A stretch of DNA of 64,000 nucleotides from Hofstenia miamia (taxonomy: Eukaryota > Xenacoelomorpha > Acoela > Hofsteniidae), in the NCBI GenBank assembly GCA_900660155.1, contig CABFPE010000348.1:47264-111263 (forward strand), read 5' to 3'. The notes beneath the pieces are model-generated. The model was not told where the DNA came from. It did not search any database and saw nothing but the letters and a program-made list of their open reading frames with translations. The position numbers and the translations under genes are program-made. Below, piece after piece: positions 27,801 to 40,317 of the stretch. Numbering within the stretch: the stretch's first letter is position 1; the number at the start of each line of letters is the position of its first letter.

Positions 27801-29384
27801 ACAACACACAATAAACATATATGCCAACCAGTGCATCCTGTACCAGAACAGCATTCATCACCATTTGGTCTTTTTAAGTTGCTTTATTTGGCTTTCAGGC
27901 TTTGCAATGCTCCTGCTACCTTTCAACAATATGTAACTAAAATACTACAGACAACCAATAACACTTTAGAAGATGGTATTGCCATATATATATTGATGAT
28001 ATTTTAGTGGCATCAAAAACCATTCACAAACAAAATATTAAACTTATTAAAACACTCTAGTTTAAAAATCAACAGCAAAAAATATAAATTATTTCAAACA
28101 TCTGTAATTTCTTAGGTCAGCAAATTCAACACAATGAAATTAGTTTGAAAGAAGATGCCTGAGACACAATTGACTTAATCTCACTTCCCAATAGCAAAAA
28201 AGATCTACAATGCATCTTAGGTTTCCTTAATTACCACCAAGCTTTTATACCTAACCTATCTGACAAGACCATTCATCAGTCCAACTTACTAAGAAACCTG
28301 CTACAACAGGTGTAACATCTTTCACAGCCACCTTTGGCCACAAGGCAGCAACATTAACTCTGCTTTACAAAAAATATAATTCAATAGCTACAAACAACTG
28401 AATCAAAAATTTACTGTAAGAACTATAAAACGTACATGAAACATTCTGCATGTTTAACAAAAACAGTTCAATTCATCAAATATGAAATTACAACAAAAAT
28501 CTTTACAGTGCACCTCATAAGGTGGGCAACAAATTGTATTATTCTTCACCTATGTAAACATCAGATGATAAACAAATACTTAAACTAGCCACTCACTGGA
28601 CTGGTCCTCATACAATCACCAAAGTCCTGAAAGGTAATAATTATATTCTAGACAATTTAAAAACACATAATTTCTAATCTCTAAAAATAACAATAAAAGA
28701 TGTTGAAAACACTATAATTAACAAAAACAAAGAGTTTAAAATCATTACTAAAAATAGTGACATGTACCTTTAATGTCTGAGTTAGACAATATTCCTGAAT
28801 CACAATTTGATTGTTCTGTAACATATCCAAAGTTGTTTTAAAACCACTACATACCATGACTCCCCATAGGGTGATCACTGTAAACACTAAAAACTCCAAA
28901 AATTGGATCAAATCACTAAAGTATTTATTTAGCACTCACAATAATGAATAGATCAATCAATGCAATGTTTAGCAGCAGCAAACTACTAGAGCAGTAATCA
29001 AACTGCAGACATAGAGTGCAGCATGCACACTGAAATAGGAGTCCACATTTGTATCCAACAGATGAGTTGGATACCTGTGGAAACTACAGGAGAATGAACC
29101 AAACAGGAACATCAAACTATCATGTCAATGTGTTGAACCCCTCTTCCCCTCCCTGGTATGTTTTGGAGAGCAGAGCAAATTCAAGAGGTCATTGAACCTC
29201 AGTTACCTTTCCCTGGTATGCCTATGATTGCATAACCATCAAGGGTTCTAGTACAGACATTGAATGCTCTACAAAACAGACTTGCTTATCTACTATACAA
29301 GTAAAATTTTTACTCCAACCATTAAAGAAGACCTATTTTGTACTGAACGAGGCTATCCAGTGAGATTTACTGGCATGGACTGGA
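24851..29384 (+). mobile_element. Ty3/gypsy family 2, second copy (broken)
   Basis: A second head-to-tail copy on the plus strand. It retains the gag start that the first copy lacks (MPNTRSQKSKQFPKK near 25333, then a Lys/Glu-rich helical region), a capsid-like region, the knuckle text KCGQKGHNSPNC (about 26.77 kb), a protease remnant (about 26.97 kb), a short RT remnant with CNAPATFQQY (about 27.9 kb) and the stretch past pol (about 28.4-29.35 kb). It is very broken (well over ten breaks) and internally shortened compared with the first copy. It ends abruptly at the single N at 29385, an assembly join. Confidence 0.8.
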
Positions 29385-31794
29385 NCTATATGAATGATTA
29401 TATCTATTTGAAATAGCCATATGTTTTAGCAACAACAATGCAAATTCAATCATGTAAGTGTTGATGCTTCATTTTCTCTTAAATTCAATAATTTTTTTCA
29501 AATATTGAATGCATTCAAGCAATTCAATAATTTGAATGACAATATGTAGATATAAACTAGAATGCACACAAGAAGGAACCCTTGCAACCTTGCCACAATC
29601 ATTGTAATCAATAAATTTGTAAGCAAAAATGAAATAGTATAACCAGATTTCAGCCTGATTAACAGGGTAATTCAAATTGAGTTGCATTAACTCAATCAAA
29701 AGGTTTAACTGGTTTTAACTTAACCAGGTTAACCAGACCACATCCAGCCCTATTTTTCATATCTAAACAAATCTTGCAAATATGTTTTGCATGGAAAATT
29801 GTAAAAAAATAATTGCAATTATTTATTTTTGGCATTCCAAAAATAAAAATAATTTATTTTTTCAAAATTATTATTTTAACAATTATTGAAAATTATTTTT
29901 AAAGAAATTCTTGAATCTCAAATAAGAGTTTAAATACAAAAAATTCAACAAGTTAAAATGACACTGCATTTTCAGGATTGTATATAAACTGTCCATGCAT
30001 TAACTAACATTGTTGCACTGCTATTTCAGGATCATATATATGTTTATTTCTTGCTGTCTTTCAGGGCAGTACTCTCTCTCCTATGCATTCATCTCTGATT
30101 TCTGCTGTGAATTCGTCCTCAAATTCTTCCTCAGGCAGGCTATCTAAATCATATTCTATTATTGTCCAGCATGTAATCATTATTTGGTAGTGTCTGTATT
30201 ACTGTGTAAGGTCCAGACCATGCTGTTGTTAATTTTCAAACTTGGTTTGTGTCTGTGAGTTTTTTTGGTGTGAATGCATATACTTTGTCTCCTACCTTAT
30301 GTGCATGCCTATAAATTTTTCTGTTATAATTATGTTGTTGTCTCATGGCTGATTTCTTTTTGTTGTGGCAAATTGTCTCTGCTTTTCTACTATATCTTGT
30401 TCAGATATTTCCTCTTTCATCAGTTTGATAATACTGCTTGCTCCTTCTTGTCCACATTTATCTCAGGCAATCCCTCATACTCTGGTTGTGGTAGGAACTG
30501 GAACAGCTTTTTCTCCCCATCTATTTTAACTGAATCTATTTGGTATTCCAGTAGTAACATCCAAAAATCTGTGTTATTATGTAAAGTCCCTTTCCAGTGT
30601 TCAATTGAGAACATGAACTCATTTAAATGTTCAATCAATCATGATACTATTCTGGGATTATCTCCTGAAAACTTTTTCAACCATGCTAGTCCACTATTAT
30701 CTGTGCCAATCAGGAAATGCCTGAATTTTTTGGTGAATCCATAGTTTTCCTAGCTTGGCTTTAATTTCTGGCTAAAGAACTGTATGGGAACCTCTTTTCC
30801 ATTTTTTACTTGCCACAGTGTTGCTCCAATTGCTACCTTACTTGCATCACAATCTAAGATGAATTGCTCTTTGTAGTCTGACATATTCAGCAATGGTAAT
30901 TTAACTAGTTCTTCTTTGATGTTATCCAGCTCCTCCTGTTCTTGCCATGTCCATACAAATGGCACCAATTTCCTCATCAATTTGGTCATTTTTACTGTTT
31001 TTTCAGCAATATTTGGGATAAAAGTTGAAGAATCCCATTATCCTTTGTATGTCTTTTTTATTATTCAGCCTTTCTATTCTTCAGATCATCTCCCTTGCAT
31101 TGTCTTTCATGCACATTCTGCCCTTCTCAATAGTTCTTCCTAAGAATACTATTTTCTCTTTCAGTATGTCACACTTGTTTCCATTAATGTAGAGTCCTGC
31201 TTTCTCCAATATTGTCAAAGTCCTTTCCAATTTCTCTAAGTACTCTTGTATCATGTAACTTGTCACTATTATATCATCTATGCATACATTGACTCCATCT
31301 TTGATTCTGTGTGTCTTGTTCTTCAGCACTTTTGTGATGTATCTTTGAAAGGTTGCTGGCGTATTGCATAGTCCAAATGCCATGTATATCCATTCATACA
31401 ATCCATATGGTGTTATAAATGCTGTTTTTTCAATATCATCTTCTTCCATCTTCACCTGACAGTACACTTTGCATAAATCTATTGTTGTAAAGTACGTGTG
31501 CTTACTTGCCTCATATAGCATGTCCTCTATTTGTGGAAGAGGGTATGAGTCTTTCTTCATTACTTTGTTCAGCTTGTGGAAGTCTATGCACAAGTGATAC
31601 TAATCTCCTTGCTTCATGAACCCTGTTGGTGCTGCATACATGCTTTCAATTGGGTGAATAACGTTATTGTCAATTAATTCATCTAGTATGCATTTGTATT
31701 CATCCTTCATTTGCTCTGCCACTCTTCTGACTGGTAGCTTTATAGGTTTGTCCATTGTTGTAACTATTTTGTGCCTATCACCTATTGCTTGTCC

Positions 31795-31819
31795 NNNNNN
31801 NNNNNNNNNNNNNNNNNNN
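31795..31819. other. 25-N gap
   Basis: A run of 25 Ns. The sequence just after it (31820-31917) repeats the sequence just before it (31698-31794), which suggests overlapping contig ends set side by side. Confidence 0.9.
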
Positions 31820-32601
31820 GTATTCATCCTTCATTTGCTCTGCCACTCTTCTGACTGGTAGCTTTATAGGTTTGTCCATTGTTGTAACTATTTTGTGCTT
31901 ATCACCTATTGCTTGTCCCACACTTATTTCTCCATAATTGAATATTCATTTGTGTCTTTCCAACATCTCTCTTAATTGTGTAATTTCCATCTCCTCCAGG
32001 TGTGGGTAATCCTCTTTTCTTATTTCTGGTATTCTGTTTGCATCTTCTTCATTTGCTTTCATCCCTATGCACTTGAGTCAGCTTTTGGGAGTACTCATGA
32101 CTTTGATGGTGCTTGTCCACTCACCCTTGAGTCAGCCATGTGGAGTACATGCTGTTTTCATTTGCAAGTCCTTGAGTCTACCATGCAAATTACTCACCCT
32201 ATCATTCTCCTCTATCACTCTCCAAATGAGTCTGATGTTGGATTTGATATATTTTCTGTATATCCTTATGTGAAATTTCTTTAAGTTGATGATCTGTCAT
32301 GTTGAGAATTGGTATTTTCCCCTTTCCATTCTTTACTGTGTACACACTGGACAGCATTGATACTCTCTTCATGTTAATTCCCTTGTTGTCATATTGCACT
32401 ATGTCAGCTGTTATTGGGACTTCTGTCTGTATTGTATGCATCCCGCCATTGGTGTGGCTGCAGATGAATGTCCTCCTGCAATTCAAACATGATCATTTTG
32501 TGTCTTCCTTCTTCCTCTTTGATTTCAATTTCGTCCTCCTTTACTTTTATTGTCCTATTTGCAGAAAAATATGACACATCCATTGTTTGTTAGGAAATCA
32601 T

Positions 32602-34439
32602 TCCCCAATATAAACTAATAAGGTAGCAGATTGCTCAAATGTCGTGTTTTTTATTCTCATCTGCACTGCATTTATCATTCCTTTTGTGTCAATATACTCT
32701 CCTGATGCATTGATTGATCATTTATTACAGCTGTTCAAGTCTTCCTGTTTGAAAACTAATTTTGTTGTACACTTATCTGTAATTATCAAAGTTGCTGCTC
32801 CAGTATTGATCATTGCTTTTGTCATCACACCATTAATCATTATTGATATCATATTTATGTTATCCAGATTCGTCAAGATCATTATAGAGGCACAGTTTTT
32901 ATGAGTCAGCACTCTAGCTAATTTTCTGACTCTTTGTCACTCTGTGATGCTTCATTCATTTCATTCTCTGAATCTTTCAGATCCTCATCCTCATAATAAG
33001 CCTCTCTGTCTCTGATTATGATTATCTGTTTGGTACAATCAGGTTTCTTGTGACCCTTTTGTCAAAAAGTGTAGCATTTAACATCTTTTTCTCTCACTTT
33101 CCTAGTCTTCCCATTCTTGCCTTTGATTCCTATGATTTTCTCTGGTTTGCTTTCACTGTATGGCTTGCTTGAGGGTTGTTTTTTTAAATTAGTTCTCCAT
33201 GTTGGTGTCTCCCTATGCCAGGCAGCTTACTTTTTAGATCCATGCATTATTTTCAATCATTGCTTGAATATTGACTGCTTTTCAGATCATCTTCTTTAAT
33301 TTATCATCCACATCCATTTAATTTCAAATTGTGTCATGATGCTCTCTGGCATCCTTTTGCATATGTGTGAAAACAGANCAAGTCTTCCTGTTTGAAAACT
33401 AATTTTGTTGTACACTTATCTGTAATTATCAAAGTTGCTGCTCCAGTATTGATCATTGCTTTTGTCATCACACCATTAATCATTATTGATATCATATTTA
33501 TGTTATCCAGATTCGTCAAGATCATTATAGGTGCACAGTTTTTATGAGTCAGCACTCTAGCTAATTTTCTGACTCTTTGTCACTCTGTGATGCTTCATTC
33601 ATTTCATTCTCTGAATCTATCAAATCCTCATCCTCATAATAAACCTCTCTGTCTCTGATTATGTGCCCAATATAAACTAATAAGGTAGCAGATTGCTCAA
33701 ATGTCGTGTTTTTTATTCTCATCTGCACTGCATTTATCATTCCTTTTGTGTCAATATACTCTCCTGATGCATTGATTGATCATTTATTACAGCTGTTCAA
33801 GTCTTCCTGTTTGAAAACTAATTTTGTTGTACACTTATCTGTAATTATCAAAGTTGCTGCTCCAGTATTGATCATTGCTTTTGTCATCACACCATTAATC
33901 ATTATTGATATCATATTTATGTTATCCAGATTCGTCAAGATCATTATAGGTGCACAGTTTTTATGAGTCAGCACTCTAGCTAATTTTCTGACTCTTTGTC
34001 ACTCTGTGATGCTTCATTCATTTCATTCTCTGAATCTATCAAATCCTCATCCTCATAATAAACCTCTCTGTCTCTGATTATGATTATCTGTTTGGTACAA
34101 TCAGGTTTCTTGTGACCCTTTTGTCAAAAAGTGTAGCATTTAACATCTTTTTCTCTCACTTTCCTAGTCTTCCCATTCTTGCCTTTGATTCCTATGATTT
34201 TCTCTGGTTTGCTTTCACTGTATGGCTTGCTTGAGGGTTGTTTTTTTAAATTTGTTCTCCATGTTGGTGTCTCCCTATGCCAGGCAGCTTACTTTTTAGA
34301 TCCATGCATTATTTTCAATCATTGCTTGAATATTGACTGCTTTTCAGATCATCTTCTTTAATTTATCATCCACATCCATTTAATTTCAAATTGTGTCATG
34401 ATGCTCTCTGGCATCCTTTTGCATATGTGTGAAAACAGA
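32602..34439. repeat. Repeated protease/knuckle blocks, likely assembly overlap
   Basis: Block 32602-33377 recurs at 33665-34439, and a partial block (about 33379-33664, equal to about 32738-33022) lies between. A single N at 33378 marks one junction. Differences are only a few bases. A real triplication cannot be excluded, but the N makes unmerged contig ends more likely. Confidence 0.75.
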
Positions 34440-35822
34440 TTGTACTTTGAGTAACTGTTCTCTCTTCAGCTTAGCCTCACTAATTGCTTCACTTGTTGAA
34501 TGTAGTTCCATATATCTTTGCTCTTTTTCATTTTGGTAGCATTTAGAATAATTTGGTACTGATTCTTAAAACTTTCATTTTCATAGTAGTTGTAGTTCCT
34601 TTCTGTGTCCATATCCAGTAGCAAATAATACTGGTAAGCTGTTCCTGTAGGGGGAGTCTTCCTGCTGCTGCTTGCTGGCTTAGTTTTCTTTCTGCCATGG
34701 TAATCTTGAACATCTGCAACCATTCAACAAATGTTGGGTTATATCCATCTACCCTCCCATTGAATTTCAGTAGCATTGCCTTGCAGGGTATGCTGTCACT
34801 GGTTATATTTTACAGTAGTATTGAGCTTTTGTATCTCAGTTTGCTGTGGTTTTTAATTGCATCCTCATCTTGTAATTAGGTGGTTACATATCTCATGATT
34901 TCATTTATGAGTTTATGCTTGTCTCTGTCCAGTTCTTTGTATCTTGTTCTTCTGTCTGTTGTCATGGGTGGTACTTGCAACTCATTCTCCTTAACTGTTT
35001 GAAATTCTATTTCGTGGGTCTGTATGTTTCCTTGTTTTTCTTCTTCAGGCAGTTGTATTAGTCTTAGTTTATCTCTTAGTTGTTCAAGCTCTTCTGATTG
35101 TATGTCATTGTCTTGTATCAGCTGTCTGTTCTCTCTTTCCAATCACTGATTTCGTTCTTGCCATAGTTGATTTTGTTCCAGAGATCTTTTATTGGATTCT
35201 GATAATTTTTGGGTGAGTATCTTAATTTCGTTTTGGAACAGTTTGCTCTGCCTTTCTACTCTCATCTCCATTTCTGCCTTAATTTTGTTTATGGTGCTCT
35301 CATTCTGTTGCTCCATTTGTTTGAATTTGTTGTTCAGTTGTTCTATTTCACTTTTTAAGAGTGTTTCCATTTCTTGGCTTCTTTTCAACATTTCAACTAT
35401 TTCTTGTTGACTTGTCTCAGGGGTGAATGTAGTGACTGTAACTCCATAGCAGGAGATGAATCTTTGTCTCCAGAATACAATGCTGAGTGTGTAGCTCTGG
35501 GAGTTACTATCCTGGGTGCTGTCTTCTTGGCATTGCCTTTTTTTCCTTTAGTCATTTTATCATCTGGTTTGTAGTGGTGCCCCTTCTTGGTCACGATTCT
35601 GTAGACTATCGACGTCTGGTGTTATTTTCATTGGTGCTTGTAGTCCCACTTTTAGTTTTAGGTGATGTTGGAGTGTCCAAGTTGCTCCACTGAATGTTTC
35701 CTTGGCACCTTCCATTGTAGAAGAAATTTTTGTGTTCTGTGATGAAAGAAATATCTTGCCTCTGGTAGGTAAAAGAAATTCTTTCCAATTGGCCTGTTCT
35801 TTTTGGCTTTCATGGTCACCAT

Positions 35823-36303
35823 GTAACATCCTCTACTGGACATTGTCACTATTTCACTTTGCTACTTTATAGCTTTAGCAGTGTACTTGAGCGTCGAGAT
35901 GTACATGTTTGATACTGCTTAACTTCAACTTAGTTCCATTAACTTTAGTTAACAAACAGAACTATAATCACTATTTAGGTGACGAAGCCACACAGCCATC
36001 TCTTCTAATCATTGATAGTGGGCATCCACCCAAAGCCACATCCAGTATCACTTACTCACTGATGATCCATTGTTTGAGTTCCACTTCTCAGCTCATTGAT
36101 AATCCTTATGTGTACCTTATCCTAGCTCAGTGCATACTCAAGACAAGACACAACTCGACTTAATCTCTATTTGTAAAATTGTTTCATGTACTTGCAACCT
36201 GACTTGTCACTAGCTGCATAGTTAGTATTACATGTGGCCATTATCAAAATATATTGGCTTTAATAAACTAGTTTAATATACAGCAGCTTCCTAACCTACA
36301 TTT
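35823..36303 (-). repeat. 5' LTR of gypsy family 1, copy B
   Basis: On the minus strand the LTR ends in GGATGTTACA directly before TGGTGACCATGA. That is the right place for a primer-binding site and resembles those complementary to the tRNA-Arg 3' end (TGGCGACCGTGA-type in 412/mdg1 elements). The segment is homologous to 53828-54414 and 54870-55550. Similarity fades near 36303, so the outer end is either truncated or diverged. Confidence 0.65.
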
Positions 36304-39300
36304 AATAATCATTAATCCTCCTTTGTCAGGAGGAGTTTTACCAGTCCCTGGCTTACGTTGAATAGCTGTTTGTAAACCATCATGTTTCAGTGATTGATAG
36401 TTTCGATCAATTGGCGTTTTACTGATTTCAGCAAAAGAAGTTAGGTAAAATTTCAGCCCATTTAGTGAGTCCCCATGTTGGCTTTTCCTGTTTGAATAAA
36501 ACAATTACATGTATTTGAAAATCAATAAGCTATGCCATTTAGCTGTGGAGATAATGAATTTAATTAATAATAATGTAGATGTCATATCTGAAAGAATGAG
36601 TTATTCTGATTGGCTAATGAATTACAAGACATAACACGCGTAAATAAATGCTTATCATTTACAAAAATACACTTTGTAAATTTTTCACTTTCATCAATTA
36701 TTTTGGAAATATTTCTTTTATGATTTTTTTCTAAAACTATTAATTTGCAAATTTTAATCATTGAACATTTTTTTCTTGAAAACTTTTTTCTTGAAAATAT
36801 TAAAACAATTTGCACCAAAAAAATTTAATTGATACAGATTTATTCTAGGATGACTTTCAAATTCAACAAAAATTGATATATTTTTGTGCCGTGATAGGCT
36901 CATGCTTGAAAGTTTTTTAAATTTCATGCTGTGCTGTGCTTGTGTCTAAAGCGTTTTTTCATTCTGTGCTTGTGCTAAAATAATCTAGATACAGTTCCAA
37001 CACTGGTAAACATCATCTCATTCTTAATAATAACGTTGAATAAGACATTAATTTGGATGCTATGGTGTGAAATGTATGATGTGAGATTACGCATTACAGA
37101 CCAAACTGATAGAAATTACTAAGTAGGTCTTCTTTTTCATTATACTAATACATACTTTTTTTCTGTTTTTTCATTATTTCCATTAGTTATTGTGTATGTA
37201 AATTCAAAACTATTATCATTAGTTCAATTTAGGTTTTATTGGATTAATTGCATGTTTTAGCAATATCAACTATGTGAGAAAATGAACAATGACATCTATC
37301 TTGGAATGCTCTTGTGTTTAGAAATATTTATTAATTACAACTTTTATAAAACAATTTCAGTCTCTCAAACAAAGTGTTTGTAAAACAAAAATACATTAAA
37401 AATGTACGGAAATATAGTTGCACCACATTGTTTTCTATGCGTATCCAAACCACTTATTATCAGTTTCTTTGTTCCATCTGATATATTTATATCCGTTCTG
37501 TATTTCACTTTTCATGTCAACATAAAATACCAATCTAAAATTTCATCTTCTACATATGAAATTTTCTTAATTCTTTGGTATCCTCTCTTATTGTTGAGGT
37601 ACTCCTAGAGGCTGATGAAACCGATGGGGTCATGTTATCACTAAATGCACCTAATTCTAAAATATATAATAAACATTGAAACTTGAATTTTTGTTTGTCA
37701 TCAAACATTGTATCAAATTCAAAGTCCACAATTGCATCACATTCACACCACGTCAGCCTGCCAATGTTTACACAAAGGTTAAAAGGTGAAAGTGGGAGTC
37801 TCTTCAAATTAGTCTTAAGCTGATTCACAATTTCTCACCCAGTAATTTTGGCAAAGGTTAAGCTTCTGACCTTTCTTGAACAGGCTAAATTTAGTAAAAT
37901 ACCAAATATTTAGTTTTCAAAGTTAAGAAATCTATAGTATATCTCACTATGCTTAGCAACAAGTTCGTCTGTACAGTGTATCTGATCCAGGAATCTTGAA
38001 TATCGGGACAATGATTTTACCTAGTCTCTCAGGTTTCCTAGGCCTTGCCACTTCTTTTAAAGCCAACCAAATAATCAATGATATTCTAGTCATTAATTCT
38101 CTAGATAGTATAATTATGCTTAGCTATAGCATGAACAAAGGTCACCAGAGTTTATGTATCACTAATTCCAAACTGCAAACAAGTCTATGCAAACAGTAAA
38201 ATACTTTATGTTTGATTTTATGTGGTTATTGGAATGACTAGAGATTTTGAAGTAAGTACATAATTATTTTTTATAACAACTTGAGCACCTGTTGTTTAGA
38301 AAAATCATTGGAAATTCATTCTACCTTGGGTTTATTAAAAATATGGAAAATAATAGCGGGAATGTATATGTAAATTGCATGGGCCACAATGTAATTCAAC
38401 ATTGGATTTCAAGTAAATATATCATGGTTTCATGATGTTTCTTTTGTAATTTACCAATAAGACCAAGGATAAGGCAGTTTATAATTTAATGATATCTTGA
38501 CAATTATATAACTGATAACTTATCTAACAAAGTCACAAAAACGTTCAAAATGGTATTTATATTAGAATTAGGCATGCACTGGTTGCAGTAAAATTTAAAT
38601 CACAGGCAACATTTTCATCGTATGCATTTTAGTATAAAATGTATTTATTTGATTCTTAAGTGGCTTGAAATTATAGTATTAGTAAATTTTGAAGGATGTA
38701 TCAGATTCTGATATCACTATTAGACCTTATCAGGTTGTCTGTCAACATTTTGTTAATCTAATGCGTAGTTTTGTACTTTGATGTATCTTGTGATTCTATG
38801 TGAGAATGCAAAATTTCATTTCAATTTTTCAATTGATTAGGCAACATGTCCATGTCTCGAAACAAGCGATAATTGGGATACATTTTAATCATTGCATTAC
38901 ATTCAAAAATATATTTGAGTTGGATTTGGTGTAGAAACAACATGATTGGAAATCGTTCTCTAAAACTCATTGATATAATAAAAAATTGTTCTATATATAT
39001 ATATATATATATATATACAGATAATTATAAGGCTTGAAAATTAATTACGCTGATAAATCGACTTGACAATCCATGTGTAATCTGATCCATTTACAGTTTT
39101 ATTCCAACACAATCAGGGGGCGAGTCTACAGCCGGTTTGGGTGGGCGACAAAACACCAAAATCTCTACTCTACCCCACACAATGAAACGCCCTGCCGACG
39201 TCATACAGCAGATATCCATTTTCCAATTTATTATCTACTTTAATGTTTCTACGCATTAATGAGACTTCTTAATAATAAATACAATGCGAAGGCATGTACA

Positions 39301-39433
39301 ACGCCTTTGTCTGAGTTTCAATTCTAAAAAATACATTAGTTGATATGATTTCACACTAATGGGCTATAGCTGAGAGTGGCTTCAAACATAAATTTTCCTT
39401 ATAATTTCACGAAAAATTAATTTAATATTTCCC
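36304..39433. other. Non-coding stretch; one unassigned frame
   Basis: AT-rich. A 92-codon minus-strand frame at 37550-37828 (with NIGRLTWCECDAIVDFEFD) has more protein-like composition than its surroundings, but I recognise no domain and no splice partner. A (TA)n run lies at about 38992-39017. From about 39105 the sequence becomes richer in G+C (CGAGTCTACAGCCGG). Confidence 0.5.
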
Positions 39434-40316
39434 AAAACATGCCTCAGAACCTTACTTTGACTTTTTATTACACCAATAATTAATATATATATATAATAAG
39501 TGGAACAGGTCGCTCCATGGAGCAAGATGGCGCTGGTAAGTCAGTAAGGTATGGGGCAAGATTTTTCTAACAAGAACTGCCAATTTTAGATCACACTTGA
39601 TAAAACTTTGATTCACTTGAAAAATTTTTAAGTTCAATTATCATGCATTTCCAACTCTTAACGAAATTAGATTCCATTCAACAACACCAGCAAGATCTTT
39701 TTGATCTCATCTGTCGTCAATAGGCTCTGCAATGATCCTTGCAAAAATATTTTGCATAAAATATTCGCATTATAGAGTTAAAATTTGTTATTTGGCTATT
39801 AATAATAATTTAAATATATATATTAGATTGCTATTGGCAGTAATAGTAGAGATGGCATTTGAAAAATAATTCTGTATCTTCTAGACAGTTATGATTCAAA
39901 ATATTTGGCAATGGTGGTGTGGTGCTGTGCTATGAAAATTGTCCTGGGCAATAAGATGTCGCAAGTAGTTTTTGGAGTGAGAATTGTTTGAGTAGGGGAA
40001 TGTGGGGTAGTGTACTGCGGCCATAGCCACGGCCAGAGACTTGCTGTTAGCAGGCAATAGCCACTGCCAACGCCCTGCTTTGGCAACAGAATCACGGCCA
40101 ACAGCTGACTTCGTCCAAAGGTTTTTTTTACAGACAAAATTTCGACTAAGATTGATTTTTGAACATTATGGTGAACTGGTTATTTTCATGTTTTTTATTT
40201 GTATTTTTGTTTTTAAAACTTATTCGCTTTGAAAATTGCAGTATTCCACTTAGTAGTAATAAAAAACGCTGACTACGGCAAAAAAAATCACGGCTCCTTA
40301 ACGACTACAGCTAAGA
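39434..40316. repeat. 883-bp block, first copy
   Basis: Repeated without a difference that I can find at 40318-41200, with a single N (40317) between. The block has short words such as GGCCATAGCCACGGCC and CACGGCCAACAGC, and is less AT-rich than its flanks. Exact identity plus the N marks an assembly duplication rather than biology. Confidence 0.85.
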
Positions 40317-40317
40317 N

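Larger units (their letters stand above)
29386..35822 (-). mobile_element. Ty3/gypsy family 1, copy B (broken)
   Basis: LTR-retrotransposon fossil on the minus strand, read from 35822 downward. Parts: gag start (KGKKGNAKK, about 35.5 kb); a long coiled-coil region (about 34.9-35.4 kb) rich in heptad-like Leu/Glu/Gln/Lys; a capsid-like stretch with FNGRVDGYNPTFVEWLQMF (about 34.7 kb); a CCHC-type knuckle region; a protease-like part; RT with VCIDDIIVTS (about 31.08-31.8 kb); RNase H with ILDCDASKVAIGATL (about 30.4-31.0 kb); and a pol tail. No integrase core is recognisable. It has roughly six to ten breaks. The stretch 29386-33050 mirrors 10405-13681. Repeated blocks and Ns inside (31698-31920, 32602-34439) look like unmerged assembly overlaps. 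Confidence 0.85.
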
